NCBI GenBank assembly: GCA_020160935.1
Contig: JAIUPL010000009.1
Coordinates: 62,001-126,000 of the forward strand
Length of the DNA stretch: 64,000 nucleotides
Direction of reading: 5' to 3'
DNA from: Bacteroidota bacterium
Lineage (GTDB): Bacteria; Bacteroidota; Bacteroidia; Chitinophagales; Saprospiraceae
Both the position numbers and the translations under genes were made by a program. Every line of letters starts with the position of its first letter. Within the stretch, counting starts at the first letter, position 1. The notes under the pieces are model-generated. The model was not told where the DNA came from, made no database searches, and saw only the letters and a list, made by a program, of their open reading frames with translations. Positions 26,443-34,762 of the stretch are shown here, piece by piece.

Positions 26443-26570
26443 GGGTTGATGAGGGTTGATAAGTGTTGATGAGGGTTGATATTCAGCCACTCAATGAATG
26501 AATATATCTTCCCTTAACTCGAGCCGCTATTTATCAACCCTCATCAACACTTATCAACACTTATCAACCC
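26443..26570. repeat. Family B inverted repeat (copy 3)
   Basis: Arms of GTTGATGAGG/GTTGATAAGT units and core 26482-26531 (TTCAGCCACTCAATGAATG, then CTCGAGCCGCTAT). Directly behind it (26571-26590) is a short CCAATAACTGATAACC stretch of the family C arm type, as if a remnant of a second element. Confidence 0.88.
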
Positions 26571-26668
26571 CCAACCAATAACTGATAACCAAACGGTGAA
26601 CCCTTCTGCTTTCCTACTGTTTTGAGGCTTTATTGTCTGTTGTAAAGGGCTTTCGCCCGTCTTTTTTG

Positions 26669-28480
26669 ATGAAACATCTTTCCTACCTCTACAAGTTTTT
26701 CTGGATTTACCGCTGGCGTTTCTTGCTGGGCATTGCCTTCGTCGGGCTGGCCAACTGGTTTCGTGTATTGCAGCCACAAGTCATTCGGCAGGCGCTCGAT
26801 ACGGTTGTCGAGCAGGTAAAATTTTACCAGGAGCATGGTGGCATCGGCGCACATCCGGAGGCATTTGGCAACCTGAGTTTCCAGATTGGTAAATTCGGCG
26901 CCATTGTCATCGGGCTGGCTCTGTTGATGGGCATGTTTATGTTTTTCATGCGCCAGACGATTATCGTCATGAGTCGGCTCATCGAATACGATATGCGCAA
27001 GGAAATTTTTGCCCATTACGAACGGCTCGATCTGGCGTTTTACAAACGCAATTCTACCGGCGACATGATGTCGCGTATTTCGGAGGATGTTTCCAAAGTC
27101 CGGATGTTTCTGGGACCTACCATTTTGTACGGCCTCGACCTCATTTTTCTTTTTATTCTGGCTATCTCTTCCATGCTGAAGGTGAGCGTCACACTTACCA
27201 TGTGGTCGCTGCTGCCTTTACCCTTTCTTAGCATTTCCATCTACTGGGTCAGCACAATCATCAACAAACGCAGCGAAAAAATACAACAACAACTGGCCAC
27301 GCTCACCAGCACGGCACAGGAGGTGTACAGCGGCATCCGGGTTGTAAAAAGTTATGTGCATGAGGAAGCCATGGGACGATGGTTTGCCGATCAAAGCGAG
27401 GAATATCGCCAGAAATCGCTGCGCCTGATTCGTGTCGATTCCTTCTTTTTCCCGCTGATGTCGCTGCTCATCGGCACCAGCATTATCATCACGGTATATG
27501 TTGGTGGCATGCAGGTGATTGCCGGCAACCTGACGGCGGGCAATATTGCCGAGTTTGTCATTTACATCAACATGCTCACCTGGCCAGTTACAGCAATCGG
27601 CTGGATTGCATCGCTCACCCAGCAGGCGGCGGCTTCGCAAAAACGCATCAACGAATTTTTGAAAACCAGCCCGGCCGTGCAAAACCAGGCGCCGGCTTTG
27701 CCGAAAGGTGAACAACATACGCCATTGAAAGGGCATATTCGCTTCGAAAATGTGTCCTTTACGTACCCTGACACCGGCATTCAGGCGCTCAGCAATGTTT
27801 CGTTCGAGGTGCTGCCCGGACAACGTCTGGCCATCGTAGGCCGCACAGGAAGTGGCAAAACGACCATTGCCGACCTGCTGCTCCGGATGTATGATGTGAA
27901 AGAAGGTCGTATCCTCATCGATGGTGTTGATATTAAGCAAATCGACTTGTACCACTTGCGCCGCAGCATCGGTTATGTGCCGCAGGATGTGTTCCTGTTT
28001 TCGGATACCGTTTTGAATAATATTGCCTTCGGGAAAGAAGGCATCAGCCGCGAAGACGCCGAGTTTTTTGCAAAAAGTGCTGCCGTACACGACGAGATCA
28101 TGAGCCTGCCCAATGGCTACGAAACCGTAGTGGGTGAGCGGGGCGTCACACTCTCGGGCGGACAAAAACAGCGCGTCAGCATTGCCCGTGCCTTTGCCAA
28201 AAGACCCGATGTGGTGTTACTCGACGACTGTCTTTCGGCAGTAGATACACAAACAGAAAGCCGCATTGTAGGGTACATGGAAGATGCGCTTTCCGATAAA
28301 ACGGCCATCATCATCACGCACCGCATGTACGGCATGCTGGAGTTCGACAAAATTATCGTGCTCAACGAAGGCCGGATTAGCGAAGAAGGCACCCACGACG
28401 AACTGATGACCAGTGGCGGATACTATACGGAAATGCTGGAGAAACAATCGAATGGAGAAAAATATTATGACCCGGCGTGA
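26669..28480 (+). CDS. ABC transporter, fused permease and ATPase (MsbA-like exporter)
   Basis: A 603-residue half-transporter that would act as a homodimer exporting lipids or lipophilic compounds. Six membrane helices lie in residues about 15-320. The nucleotide-binding domain (about 355-600) shows Walker A GRTGSGKTT, Q-loop region VPQDVFLFSDT, signature LSGGQKQR, Walker B VVLLDDCLSAVDT and the H-loop ITHR. The ATG at 26669 was chosen over 26633 (12 residues of extra N-terminus). It lies between two family B hairpins. The substrate cannot be told; the Walker B Asp is followed by Asp rather than the usual catalytic Glu (LDDCLSAVD), a change that may reduce hydrolysis. Confidence 0.92.
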   Translation: MKHLSYLYKFFWIYRWRFLLGIAFVGLANWFRVLQPQVIRQALDTVVEQVKFYQEHGGIGAHPEAFGNLSFQIGKFGAIVIGLALLMGMFMFFMRQTIIVMSRLIEYDMRKEIFAHYERLDLAFYKRNSTGDMMSRISEDVSKVRMFLGPTILYGLDLIFLFILAISSMLKVSVTLTMWSLLPLPFLSISIYWVSTIINKRSEKIQQQLATLTSTAQEVYSGIRVVKSYVHEEAMGRWFADQSEEYRQKSLRLIRVDSFFFPLMSLLIGTSIIITVYVGGMQVIAGNLTAGNIAEFVIYINMLTWPVTAIGWIASLTQQAAASQKRINEFLKTSPAVQNQAPALPKGEQHTPLKGHIRFENVSFTYPDTGIQALSNVSFEVLPGQRLAIVGRTGSGKTTIADLLLRMYDVKEGRILIDGVDIKQIDLYHLRRSIGYVPQDVFLFSDTVLNNIAFGKEGISREDAEFFAKSAAVHDEIMSLPNGYETVVGERGVTLSGGQKQRVSIARAFAKRPDVVLLDDCLSAVDTQTESRIVGYMEDALSDKTAIIITHRMYGMLEFDKIIVLNEGRISEEGTHDELMTSGGYYTEMLEKQSNGEKYYDPA

Positions 28481-28487
28481 TGATTTT

Positions 28488-28650
28488 TGAGGTTGATGAG
28501 GTTGATAGGGTTGATGAGGTTGATAAGTGTTGATGAGGGTTGATATTCAGCCACTCAATGAATGAAAATACCATCCCTTACCTCGAGCCGCTATTTATCA
28601 ACCTCATCAACCCTATCAACCCTCATCAACACTTATCAACCCTCATCAAC
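28488..28650. repeat. Family B inverted repeat (copy 4)
   Basis: Arms of GTTGATGAG/GTTGATAGG units, core 28546-28596 (TTCAGCCACTCAATGAATG, then CTCGAGCCGCTAT), nearly the same core as copy 3. It lies between the ABC exporter and the next lipoprotein gene. Confidence 0.9.
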
Positions 28651-28672
28651 CAACACCTACGCACCTATCCTT

Positions 28673-29464
28673 ATGACAAATCAACTTTCCCAGGGACTCC
28701 TTTTCAGCCTGACCTTGTTTGTAATTGCCTGCAATCCGAAAGAAACCCGTGTGGTGGCCCCTTTAAGAGCAGATACGATTGCTTTCGAGAAAAAATTCTG
28801 TGTGGCAGACACCATTTGCGCTATTTTCGATGTAACGGTGCCACAAATCAGCGGCGGCGACTCCACTGTGACAGCCGCGGTCAACCACTCCGTTCAGAGT
28901 TTTGTACGCAGCACTGTTGGCGCAGGCGAATCGCCCTCATTTACAGTAGCCATGGACTCGGCCGCGGCCCAGATGATCAGCGCATTCAAACAATCCAGAA
29001 TTGACATTCCCGACATCCCGATGGGATATAGCATGGAAATAAAAGGCGCTACGCCCATGTTGACTACCAAAGTAGCCACCATGTATGTGGATGGCTATTC
29101 GTTTATGGGAGGCGCGCACCCGAATCCGTTTACGACGGTTGTTTCCTACGACCTGCTGCAAGGTGGAAAAGCGCTGAGTATTACGTCGATGGTAGCCGAT
29201 ACCAACGCGGTGCGTCCCCTGCTGGAAGCAGCATATAAGGAAGCCAAAGGCATGAAACCGGAAGAGAAAATTACCGACCTGCTATACCCCGAATTGCAGC
29301 AATTACCTATGCCTGCCAACGTCGCCGTTTTGCCGGAAGGACTGATTTTCTTCTACAATGCCTATGAAGTGGCGCCTTATGCCGTGGGGCCTGCGGAAAT
29401 TGTACTGACCTGGGAGCAGTTGGGGGCGCTGGCCGACAGAAAAAAATGGTTGGATACAAACTAA
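28673..29464 (+). CDS. Lipoprotein with DUF3298/DUF4163 domains (RsiV-like)
   Basis: A 263-residue lipoprotein. The ATG at 28673 starts a lipoprotein signal (LLFSLTLFVIAC, Cys at about residue 20); the longer reading from 28562 is translated hairpin. The mature part has a DUF4163-like N-terminal half (VTVPQISGGDSTVTAAVNHSVQSFV) and a DUF3298 half (YSFMGGAHPNPFTTVVSYDLLQGGKAL, AVLPEGLIFFYNAYEVAPYAVGPAEIVLTWEQL), as in RsiV-type proteins that bind lysozyme in Firmicutes; that role is not proven here. Its stop overlaps the convergent lipoprotein's stop by 3 nt. Confidence 0.85.
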   Translation: MTNQLSQGLLFSLTLFVIACNPKETRVVAPLRADTIAFEKKFCVADTICAIFDVTVPQISGGDSTVTAAVNHSVQSFVRSTVGAGESPSFTVAMDSAAAQMISAFKQSRIDIPDIPMGYSMEIKGATPMLTTKVATMYVDGYSFMGGAHPNPFTTVVSYDLLQGGKALSITSMVADTNAVRPLLEAAYKEAKGMKPEEKITDLLYPELQQLPMPANVAVLPEGLIFFYNAYEVAPYAVGPAEIVLTWEQLGALADRKKWLDTN

Positions 29465-29943
29465 TCAAATGCTTTGCCCGCAAAACGGGTGAGGCCGCCG
29501 GTGATTTTACTGGCCAGTTTGACGGCGAAAGCATATTGCTTGTATTTGCGCTTGAACTTCGGCCCCAGGTCGATCAGGCTGCCGATGTAGGGTTTTTGTA
29601 CTACACGAAGGGCTAAAGAACCTTTGTCAACAAGGCTTAGTTTGCCCTGCCACTGCTCGGCCTCCTTCAGTATTTTATCCATCGCGGCCTCGTTCTGGTC
29701 GTGGTATTTTTGTACGTATTTAACACCTTTGACAGGATCGACAAATTTGAGATCCTGCTTCATAAATTCCACATAGTCGGTCAGCAGTCCGTCGAGTTTT
29801 TGCTCGGGCGTCATATTGCTGTTGGCAATGCGGCTCAGGTTGGCGCGGTGCTCCGACAGCCAGCGATTTTGTTTCCAGGATGCACAACCTGTATGTAAGA
29901 AGGTAGTGCCGACAAGCAGGAACAGCAACAGGAATTTTTGCAT
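29461..29943 (-). CDS. Small lipoprotein of unknown function
   Basis: A 160-residue lipoprotein with the lipobox LHTGC near residue 20 (MQKFLLLFLLVGTTFLHTGC). The mature part is basic and helical (SNMTPEQKLDGLLTDYVEFMKQDLKFVDPVKGVKYVQKYHDQNEAAMDKILKEAEQ). No catalytic motif is recognised. It converges with the DUF3298 lipoprotein, and the two stop codons overlap. A family F hairpin lies between its start and the biotin carrier gene upstream. Confidence 0.75.
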   Translation of the reverse strand: MQKFLLLFLLVGTTFLHTGCASWKQNRWLSEHRANLSRIANSNMTPEQKLDGLLTDYVEFMKQDLKFVDPVKGVKYVQKYHDQNEAAMDKILKEAEQWQGKLSLVDKGSLALRVVQKPYIGSLIDLGPKFKRKYKQYAFAVKLASKITGGLTRFAGKAFD

Positions 29944-29956
29944 GGAGAGGTGAGGT

Positions 29957-30142
29957 ATGTGTTTTTGTGTTTAAGTGTTTTGGTGTTTTTGTGGGCTTCG
30001 CGCTCGGCTGATGTTAGGCAGTAACGTTTAATTGTATGGTGTTGTTTTTATGCTCAAATGTTAACTCTAAAACCCTTAAACACAAAAACACTTAAACACT
30101 TAAACACCAAAACACAAAAACACTTAAACACAAAAACACTTA
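29957..30142. repeat. Family F inverted repeat
   Basis: The left arm is built of TGTTTAAG/TGTTTTTG/TGTTTTGG 7-8 nt units, the right arm of the complementary CTTAAACA/CACAAAAA units and longer. The roughly 90-nt middle (GGGCTTCGCGCTCGGCTG and onward) is not repeated elsewhere in the window. The stop of the biotin carrier gene (TAA, 30140-30142) lies in the right arm. Confidence 0.85.
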
Positions 30143-30631
30143 AACCATTTCCAGCAGCAACTGCCCTTTATCGACTGCCATACCTTTTTGTACGTTTACC
30201 GATTTGACCTGCCCTTCGCCGGAGGCTTTTAGTACATTTTCCATTTTCATGGCTTCCAGAATCAGCAAGGGTTCGCCTTTCTGTACGGTTTGGCCTGCTT
30301 CTACGAGGATTTGCAGCACCAGGCCGGGCATGGGTGCTTTTACGGTATTTTGCTTTTGATGCCCACCGATTTGAAGCCCCAGTTGGCGCACCAGCCGTTC
30401 GTACTGGTCAGCAAGGTGTACAGTGTATTTGTTTCCATCAATGCGGAAAACCAGTTGGCGATGGGCAAAATCGGCGTCTTCCAGTTCGGCATGCCACGAC
30501 TTGCCTTTGTACAGAATATGGAAACTGCCATCCTGTTCGGCCAACATATCCAGTTGGCTGGCTTCAGAGGCTTGAAACTCAAAAGTTTGCTGGCCGTTGA
30601 CGGCTATTTCGAAGGATTCGGTGGTATTCAT
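30140..30631 (-). CDS. Biotin/lipoyl-attachment (biotin carboxyl carrier) protein
   Basis: A 163-residue biotin carrier. The C-terminal 70 residues form a biotinyl domain with the biotin acceptor Lys in EAMKMEN (about residue 129) and flanking VKAPMPGLVLQILVEAGQTVQKGEPLLIL. The N-terminal half resembles the linker seen in subunits of propionyl-CoA or other acyl-CoA carboxylases in Bacteroidota. No carboxylase gene is adjacent, so its partner is elsewhere. The last codons run into a family F hairpin. The domain is sure; the enzyme it serves is unknown. Confidence 0.93.
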   Translation of the reverse strand: MNTTESFEIAVNGQQTFEFQASEASQLDMLAEQDGSFHILYKGKSWHAELEDADFAHRQLVFRIDGNKYTVHLADQYERLVRQLGLQIGGHQKQNTVKAPMPGLVLQILVEAGQTVQKGEPLLILEAMKMENVLKASGEGQVKSVNVQKGMAVDKGQLLLEMV

Positions 30632-30679
30632 GGTATTCGTATGATACGGCTGCTTTGAAAGATATATATCGGCGGGTGG

Positions 30680-31945
30680 CTATGCTTCCGGGTTGTGTTT
30701 TCCAAATACCCGACATGTCAGCACGGTAATATCGTCGGGGAAAGGCTGTTCCTGTCGGAATGCCTCGATATGCGCGAGTAGCCTGGTATTCAGGCTTTTG
30801 GCGTCGAGTTGAGCGTTTTCCTGCAAAAACTCAGTCAGTTTTTCTTCGGTAAAATAATCTCCTGCATCGTTTTTAATGTCGGTCAGGCCATCGGTGTAGG
30901 AAAATATCATAGCCTCATCGGTGAGGCAGATGCCACCGATTTCGAGGAAAGGCAGTTCCGGAAGCCAACCCAGAGAAGTGCAACCATTGCGCAACGGAAT
31001 CACTTCGCCGTTGCTAAGCAGCAGGGGCGGCGTGTGGCCGGCATTGATGTAGTGCAGGGTGCGGGTAGGCACGTCGTATTTGGCCAGGAAAAGGGTAATA
31101 AACTTATCACCCTGCGTCACGCGCCAGACAGCCGAGTTTAGTTCGTACACGATTTCTTCCAGCGAGGGGCGGCGGGTTACCAGTGCATGGAAATTGGCCT
31201 GGAAATTGGCCATCAGCATAGCGGCAGAAACGCCTTTGCCTGTGATGTCGGCAATACAAAAAGCAATTTTCCCGTCGGAAAACTCCACTACATCGTAGTA
31301 GTCGCCACCTACCGCAAAGTGGGGTTTGTAAATGCTCGACAATTGGTAGTTATCGCCCGAAGGAAGCCGGGATGGCACCAGGGTGCGCTGAATTTCGGCA
31401 GCCACTTCCACCTCGCGGTTGATAATTTCCTGGCGGAGTTGTTGTTTGAACAGGCGTTTGTTTTCAATTGCCACCGCCACGACATTGGTGATGGTGGTCA
31501 CGAACTGCACCTTGTTGAACACATCGTCGCCATCGCCAAAACCGCCGATAAAAGCATAGGCAATGGCTACGTCCTTGTGCAGCACCGGCACCACGAGGTC
31601 GAATTCGCGGATAAGAGCGTGGCTGCTGTTTTCGAGGCCTTGTTTGCTGCGGTACTTGGAAAGTTCTGCACTGATGTCTTCCGTCAGCATGGCTTCGGGC
31701 ACTCCCAGCGAGGTTTTACACACCCATTTTTCACCTTCGCGGAAAAAAAGCGCCATTTTTCGAATACCGATTTCCCAGCGCAGGAAGGAATTGTACATCT
31801 TGAACAGGTCTTCCGCAGACACGTTTTCATTGATAGCCTGCGTGATGGTCAGCAAACTATTGATCTGCAACTGTTTAAGACTTACTTCCCGCTCGAGTTT
31901 ATCGATACGCGACAAGGTTCTTTTTATTTCCTGCAATTCAGGCAT
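30680..31945 (-). CDS. GAF + SpoIIE-type PP2C phosphatase regulator
   Basis: A 421-residue signalling protein. The start was set at 31945 (MPELQEIKRTLSRIDKL), beginning a coiled-coil (about 1-45). A GAF-like domain follows at about 50-190 (FFREGEKWVCKTSLGVP, AIAYAFIGGFG). The PPM/SpoIIE phosphatase domain at about 225-415 has GGDYYDVVEFSDGKIAFCIADITGKGVSAAMLMA, with metal-binding Asp residues, and FSYTDGLTDIKN and FPDDITVLTCRV at the end. Such RsbU-like phosphatases dephosphorylate anti-sigma-factor antagonists in partner-switching. No partner (STAS or HPK) gene is in the window. Confidence 0.9.
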   Translation of the reverse strand: MPELQEIKRTLSRIDKLEREVSLKQLQINSLLTITQAINENVSAEDLFKMYNSFLRWEIGIRKMALFFREGEKWVCKTSLGVPEAMLTEDISAELSKYRSKQGLENSSHALIREFDLVVPVLHKDVAIAYAFIGGFGDGDDVFNKVQFVTTITNVVAVAIENKRLFKQQLRQEIINREVEVAAEIQRTLVPSRLPSGDNYQLSSIYKPHFAVGGDYYDVVEFSDGKIAFCIADITGKGVSAAMLMANFQANFHALVTRRPSLEEIVYELNSAVWRVTQGDKFITLFLAKYDVPTRTLHYINAGHTPPLLLSNGEVIPLRNGCTSLGWLPELPFLEIGGICLTDEAMIFSYTDGLTDIKNDAGDYFTEEKLTEFLQENAQLDAKSLNTRLLAHIEAFRQEQPFPDDITVLTCRVFGKHNPEA

Positions 31946-32204
31946 GTGTAGTTTCCGCAATAAAAATTGAAATAAACACCGGGAGCAAGGTGTAAAAATG
32001 CACATTCTTACCTTCCTGCGCCTGTTTCTACCCTGTTGTTTGTCAGATTCTGGCGTTTTCTTGCAGCCCGAAGGTACGCACTACCATATTTTCGCGTTCC
32101 TTTTTCTTTAAAAATGTAAAACTTGTGAACTTTGCGCCTGCAATTGTTCTCAATTGAACTCAAAAAACCTGTCCAAATCGAATTGACCAATCATTTACAG
32201 CAAT

Positions 32205-32765
32205 ATGGAAGACGTTAGCAGTATACTGAATGATGCCAAAGAGCATATGAACAAGGCCATCGAACACCTCGAACATGAACTTGTTAAATTGCGCACCGGC
32301 AAGGCATCGACGAACCTCATTTCCGACCTGATGGTGGACTACTACGGCACCCCGACGCCGTTGCCACAGGTTGCTAATATTCAGGTGAGCGATGCCCGTA
32401 CCATTGTGATTCAACCCTGGGAACGCAATATGCTCGGCCCGATCGAACGGGTTATCATCAATTCCAATATCGGTATCACCCCGGCCAACGACGGTGAAGT
32501 AGTACGCCTCAGCGTGCCGCCACTCACCGAAGAACGCCGCAAGGAACTGGTTAAAAAAGCCAAAGCCGCCGGCGAAGAAAGCAAGGTGGGCGTGCGCAAT
32601 GCCCGCCACAAAGCACTCGATCACATCAAAAAAGCAGTGAAAGACGGCTTGCCGGAAGATATCGGCAAACGCCGTGAAACCGAATTGCAGGACCTGGTGA
32701 ACAAATTTGTCGAACAGGTCGATAAGGTGATTGCTGCGAAGGAAAAAGAAATTATGACTGTTTAA
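32205..32765 (+). CDS. frr: Ribosome recycling factor
   Basis: A 186-residue RRF that splits the post-termination ribosome with EF-G. It shows the family's central ASTNLISDLMVDYYGTPTPLPQVANIQV and the conserved IQPWERNMLGPIERVIINSNIGITPANDG, then VPPLTEERRKELVKKAKAAGEESKVGVRNARHKA. The length is standard. The usual pyrH neighbour is not seen upstream. It is co-directional with DUF5606 across a family A hairpin. Confidence 0.97.
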   Translation: MEDVSSILNDAKEHMNKAIEHLEHELVKLRTGKASTNLISDLMVDYYGTPTPLPQVANIQVSDARTIVIQPWERNMLGPIERVIINSNIGITPANDGEVVRLSVPPLTEERRKELVKKAKAAGEESKVGVRNARHKALDHIKKAVKDGLPEDIGKRRETELQDLVNKFVEQVDKVIAAKEKEIMTV

Positions 32766-32912
32766 ATTAGTCGTGAGTCCTGAGTCCTAAGTCCTGAGTC
32801 CGTAGAGTACACCTGCATACTCTTGGCATTAATACAAACAGAATCCAAGAGTATACAGGTGTACTCTACGGACTCAGGACTTAGGACTCAGGACTTAGGA
32901 CTTTCAACTCAG
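32766..32912. repeat. Family A long inverted repeat (copy 7)
   Basis: Arms AGTCGTGAGTCCTGAGTCC and the complement, core GTAGAGTACACCTG, inner stem TACTCTTGGCATT / AATCCAAGAGTA, so nearly the whole element pairs with a loop of about 10 nt. It directly follows the frr stop and ends a few bases before DUF5606. Confidence 0.93.
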
Positions 32913-32915
32913 AAT

Positions 32916-33386
32916 ATGAATCTGGAAAAATACCTCGTCGTGGCTGGCATGCCCGGCGTCCACAAAGTAACGGCTACCCGCAACAACGGTTTTGTCATCG
33001 AAGACCTCAATGAAGGCCGCAGCCGTTTTGTCCCCATGCGCCAGCAGCAGGTAACGCCACTGGCCACCATTGGCATTTACACCTATACGGATGCCGAAGG
33101 CGAAAACACCATTCCACTGTCCGATGTGTTTCAAAAAATGCTCGATCAGTATGAAACCACGCCGCCGGTGAGCCTCGACTCCAACAGCGCTGCTTTTCGT
33201 GCTTATTTTACGGCCGTGCTACCCGAGCACGACCAGGATCGTGTACACATCAACGACATCAAGAAGTGTATCAAATGGTTCAAATACATGCACGAAAAAG
33301 GCATTTTTGAAGAAGTGAAGCGCGAAGAAGAAAATGCCAAGGCAGAATCTGCAGAACAGGCGGAAGAGCCCTCTGAAAAAGCCTGA
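32916..33386 (+). CDS. DUF5606 protein
   Basis: A 156-residue cytoplasmic protein. Its first 75 residues (MNLEKYLVVAGMPGVHKVTATRNNGFVIEDLNEG) match the Bacteroidota family DUF5606, of unknown role. The C-terminus is a charged tail (EEVKREEENAKAESAEQAEE). Start 32916 is the first ATG after the hairpin; the longer reading (32823) is translated repeat. It ends 4 bp before the glycosyltransferase gene, so the two are probably co-translated. Confidence 0.88.
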   Translation: MNLEKYLVVAGMPGVHKVTATRNNGFVIEDLNEGRSRFVPMRQQQVTPLATIGIYTYTDAEGENTIPLSDVFQKMLDQYETTPPVSLDSNSAAFRAYFTAVLPEHDQDRVHINDIKKCIKWFKYMHEKGIFEEVKREEENAKAESAEQAEEPSEKA

Positions 33387-33390
33387 TTCT

Positions 33391-34137
33391 ATGTACAAAA
33401 ACAAAAAAGTAGTAGTCGTACTTCCGGCCTACAACGCAGCGAAAACGCTCGAAAAAACGTATAGAGAAATACCCTTCGATCTGGTAGATGAGGTAATTCT
33501 GTGCGACGACCACAGCCGCGATAATACGGCCGAACTGGGCCGCCAACTGGGGATACAGCACGTCATTGTGCACGAACAGAACAAGGGATACGGTGGCAAC
33601 CAAAAATCGTTGTACAACAAAGCGCTCGAAATCGGCGGCGACATTGTTATCATGCTGCACCCCGACTATCAGTACACACCCAAACTGATCCCCTCTATGG
33701 TCAATATCATAGGCGAAGACCTGTACCCGGTCGTACTGGGGTCGAGAATCCTCGGAATGGGAGCACTGAAGGGCGGAATGCCAATGTATAAATACATTGC
33801 CAACCGTTTTCTGACGCTGGCACAGAACTTGCTGATTCGGTATAAATTGTCGGAATACCACACCGGATACCGTTCTTTCAGCCGGGAAGTGCTGGAAACG
33901 ATCCGGTATAACCAGAACTCCGATGATTTTGTATTCGACAATGAAATGCTGTCGCAGATTGTGTATGCGGGATTCGATATTGGAGAGGTCACTTGCCCGA
34001 CCAAATATTTTGAAGAAGCATCCAGTATCAATTTCAAAAGAAGTATGAAATATGGTCTGGGTGTGTTGCGCGTCTCGTTTGGGCACTTTTTTCAACGCAT
34101 CGGGCTGATAAATCTTCCGATGTATGTAAAAAAGTGA
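33391..34137 (+). CDS. Family 2 glycosyltransferase, dolichyl-phosphate mannosyltransferase-like
   Basis: A 248-residue GT-A fold enzyme. It starts MYKNKKVVVVLPAYNAAKTLEKTYREIP and shows VILCDDHSRDNT, NKGYGGNQKSLYNKAL, IVIMLHPDYQYTP (in place of the usual DADLQ) and a downstream YHTGYRSFSREVL. There is no membrane helix, so it is a soluble or peripheral enzyme that would transfer a sugar from an NDP-sugar, possibly to a lipid. It follows DUF5606 by 4 bp. The acceptor and donor are unknown. A DPxD-like change in the metal motif (HPDYQY) is noted. Confidence 0.86.
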   Translation: MYKNKKVVVVLPAYNAAKTLEKTYREIPFDLVDEVILCDDHSRDNTAELGRQLGIQHVIVHEQNKGYGGNQKSLYNKALEIGGDIVIMLHPDYQYTPKLIPSMVNIIGEDLYPVVLGSRILGMGALKGGMPMYKYIANRFLTLAQNLLIRYKLSEYHTGYRSFSREVLETIRYNQNSDDFVFDNEMLSQIVYAGFDIGEVTCPTKYFEEASSINFKRSMKYGLGVLRVSFGHFFQRIGLINLPMYVKK

Positions 34138-34359
34138 AAAGCAGAGGAAAGGAAGGTTCTGTGAGGGTACGGCGGGATTCTGTTAAGCATTAACAAACGT
34201 TGTATTTTTATTGTGTGGCGATAGTTAAATTTTTTGCAAATAGTGCAACCTTTACTTGGCATCGTAGGTTGTTTATCCATATTTTGCAGACAAATTTTAC
34301 CAAAACCGATTTTTTCACAACAACCAATCCCCCATCAGGTGACATCTTAATCGTGGTCT

Positions 34360-34668
34360 ATGAAAGAAAAATTACTCCTTTTTGTCTTCGTGTTAGCCGG
34401 CTTGGCGGCAACGGCCCAAAACAGTGCGCGGGCCGATCTTTCCGTATACCCCAACCCTGCTGCTGAATATATTTCGGTACAGGACAACCACGATGCCGTG
34501 GGCGAAATTGCAATTTTCAGCATTGTCGGCCGTCGTGTAAAGGAATTTGAATACACCAAAGGCGACCAGCAATACAACATTTCCGACCTTCCCAAAGGCA
34601 TGTATCTGGTGCAGTTGATCGATAAAAACAAACGCATCCTGACCACGCACAAACTCGAAAAGCGTTAG
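34360..34668 (+). CDS. Minimal T9SS type A sorting-domain protein
   Basis: A 102-residue protein made of a signal peptide (MKEKLLLFVFVLAGLAATAQ) and, directly after it, a type IX secretion C-terminal domain (DLSVYPNPAAEYISVQ, IFSIVGRRVKEFEY, YNISDLPKGMYLVQLIDKNKRILTTHKLEKR). No cargo domain is present, so it is either a sorting-domain remnant or a small secreted protein in its own right. A strong terminator follows at 34687-34740. Confidence 0.88.
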   Translation: MKEKLLLFVFVLAGLAATAQNSARADLSVYPNPAAEYISVQDNHDAVGEIAIFSIVGRRVKEFEYTKGDQQYNISDLPKGMYLVQLIDKNKRILTTHKLEKR

Positions 34669-34686
34669 GCTGTATTGTCAGTATAT

Positions 34687-34740
34687 AAAAAGCACAATCC
34701 CGAATTCTGGCTTTCGCCAAAATTCGGGATTGTGCTTTTT
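34687..34740. terminator. Bidirectional terminator between the T9SS protein and the Hcp-like gene
   Basis: A perfect 20-bp stem (AGCACAATCCCGAATT inside, T/A runs outside) with a 14-nt loop. The five A and five T residues at the ends give U-tracts in both directions, fitting the convergent gene pair. Confidence 0.88.
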
Positions 34741-34762
34741 GTAGCCTGTCTCTGTAGCGGTT

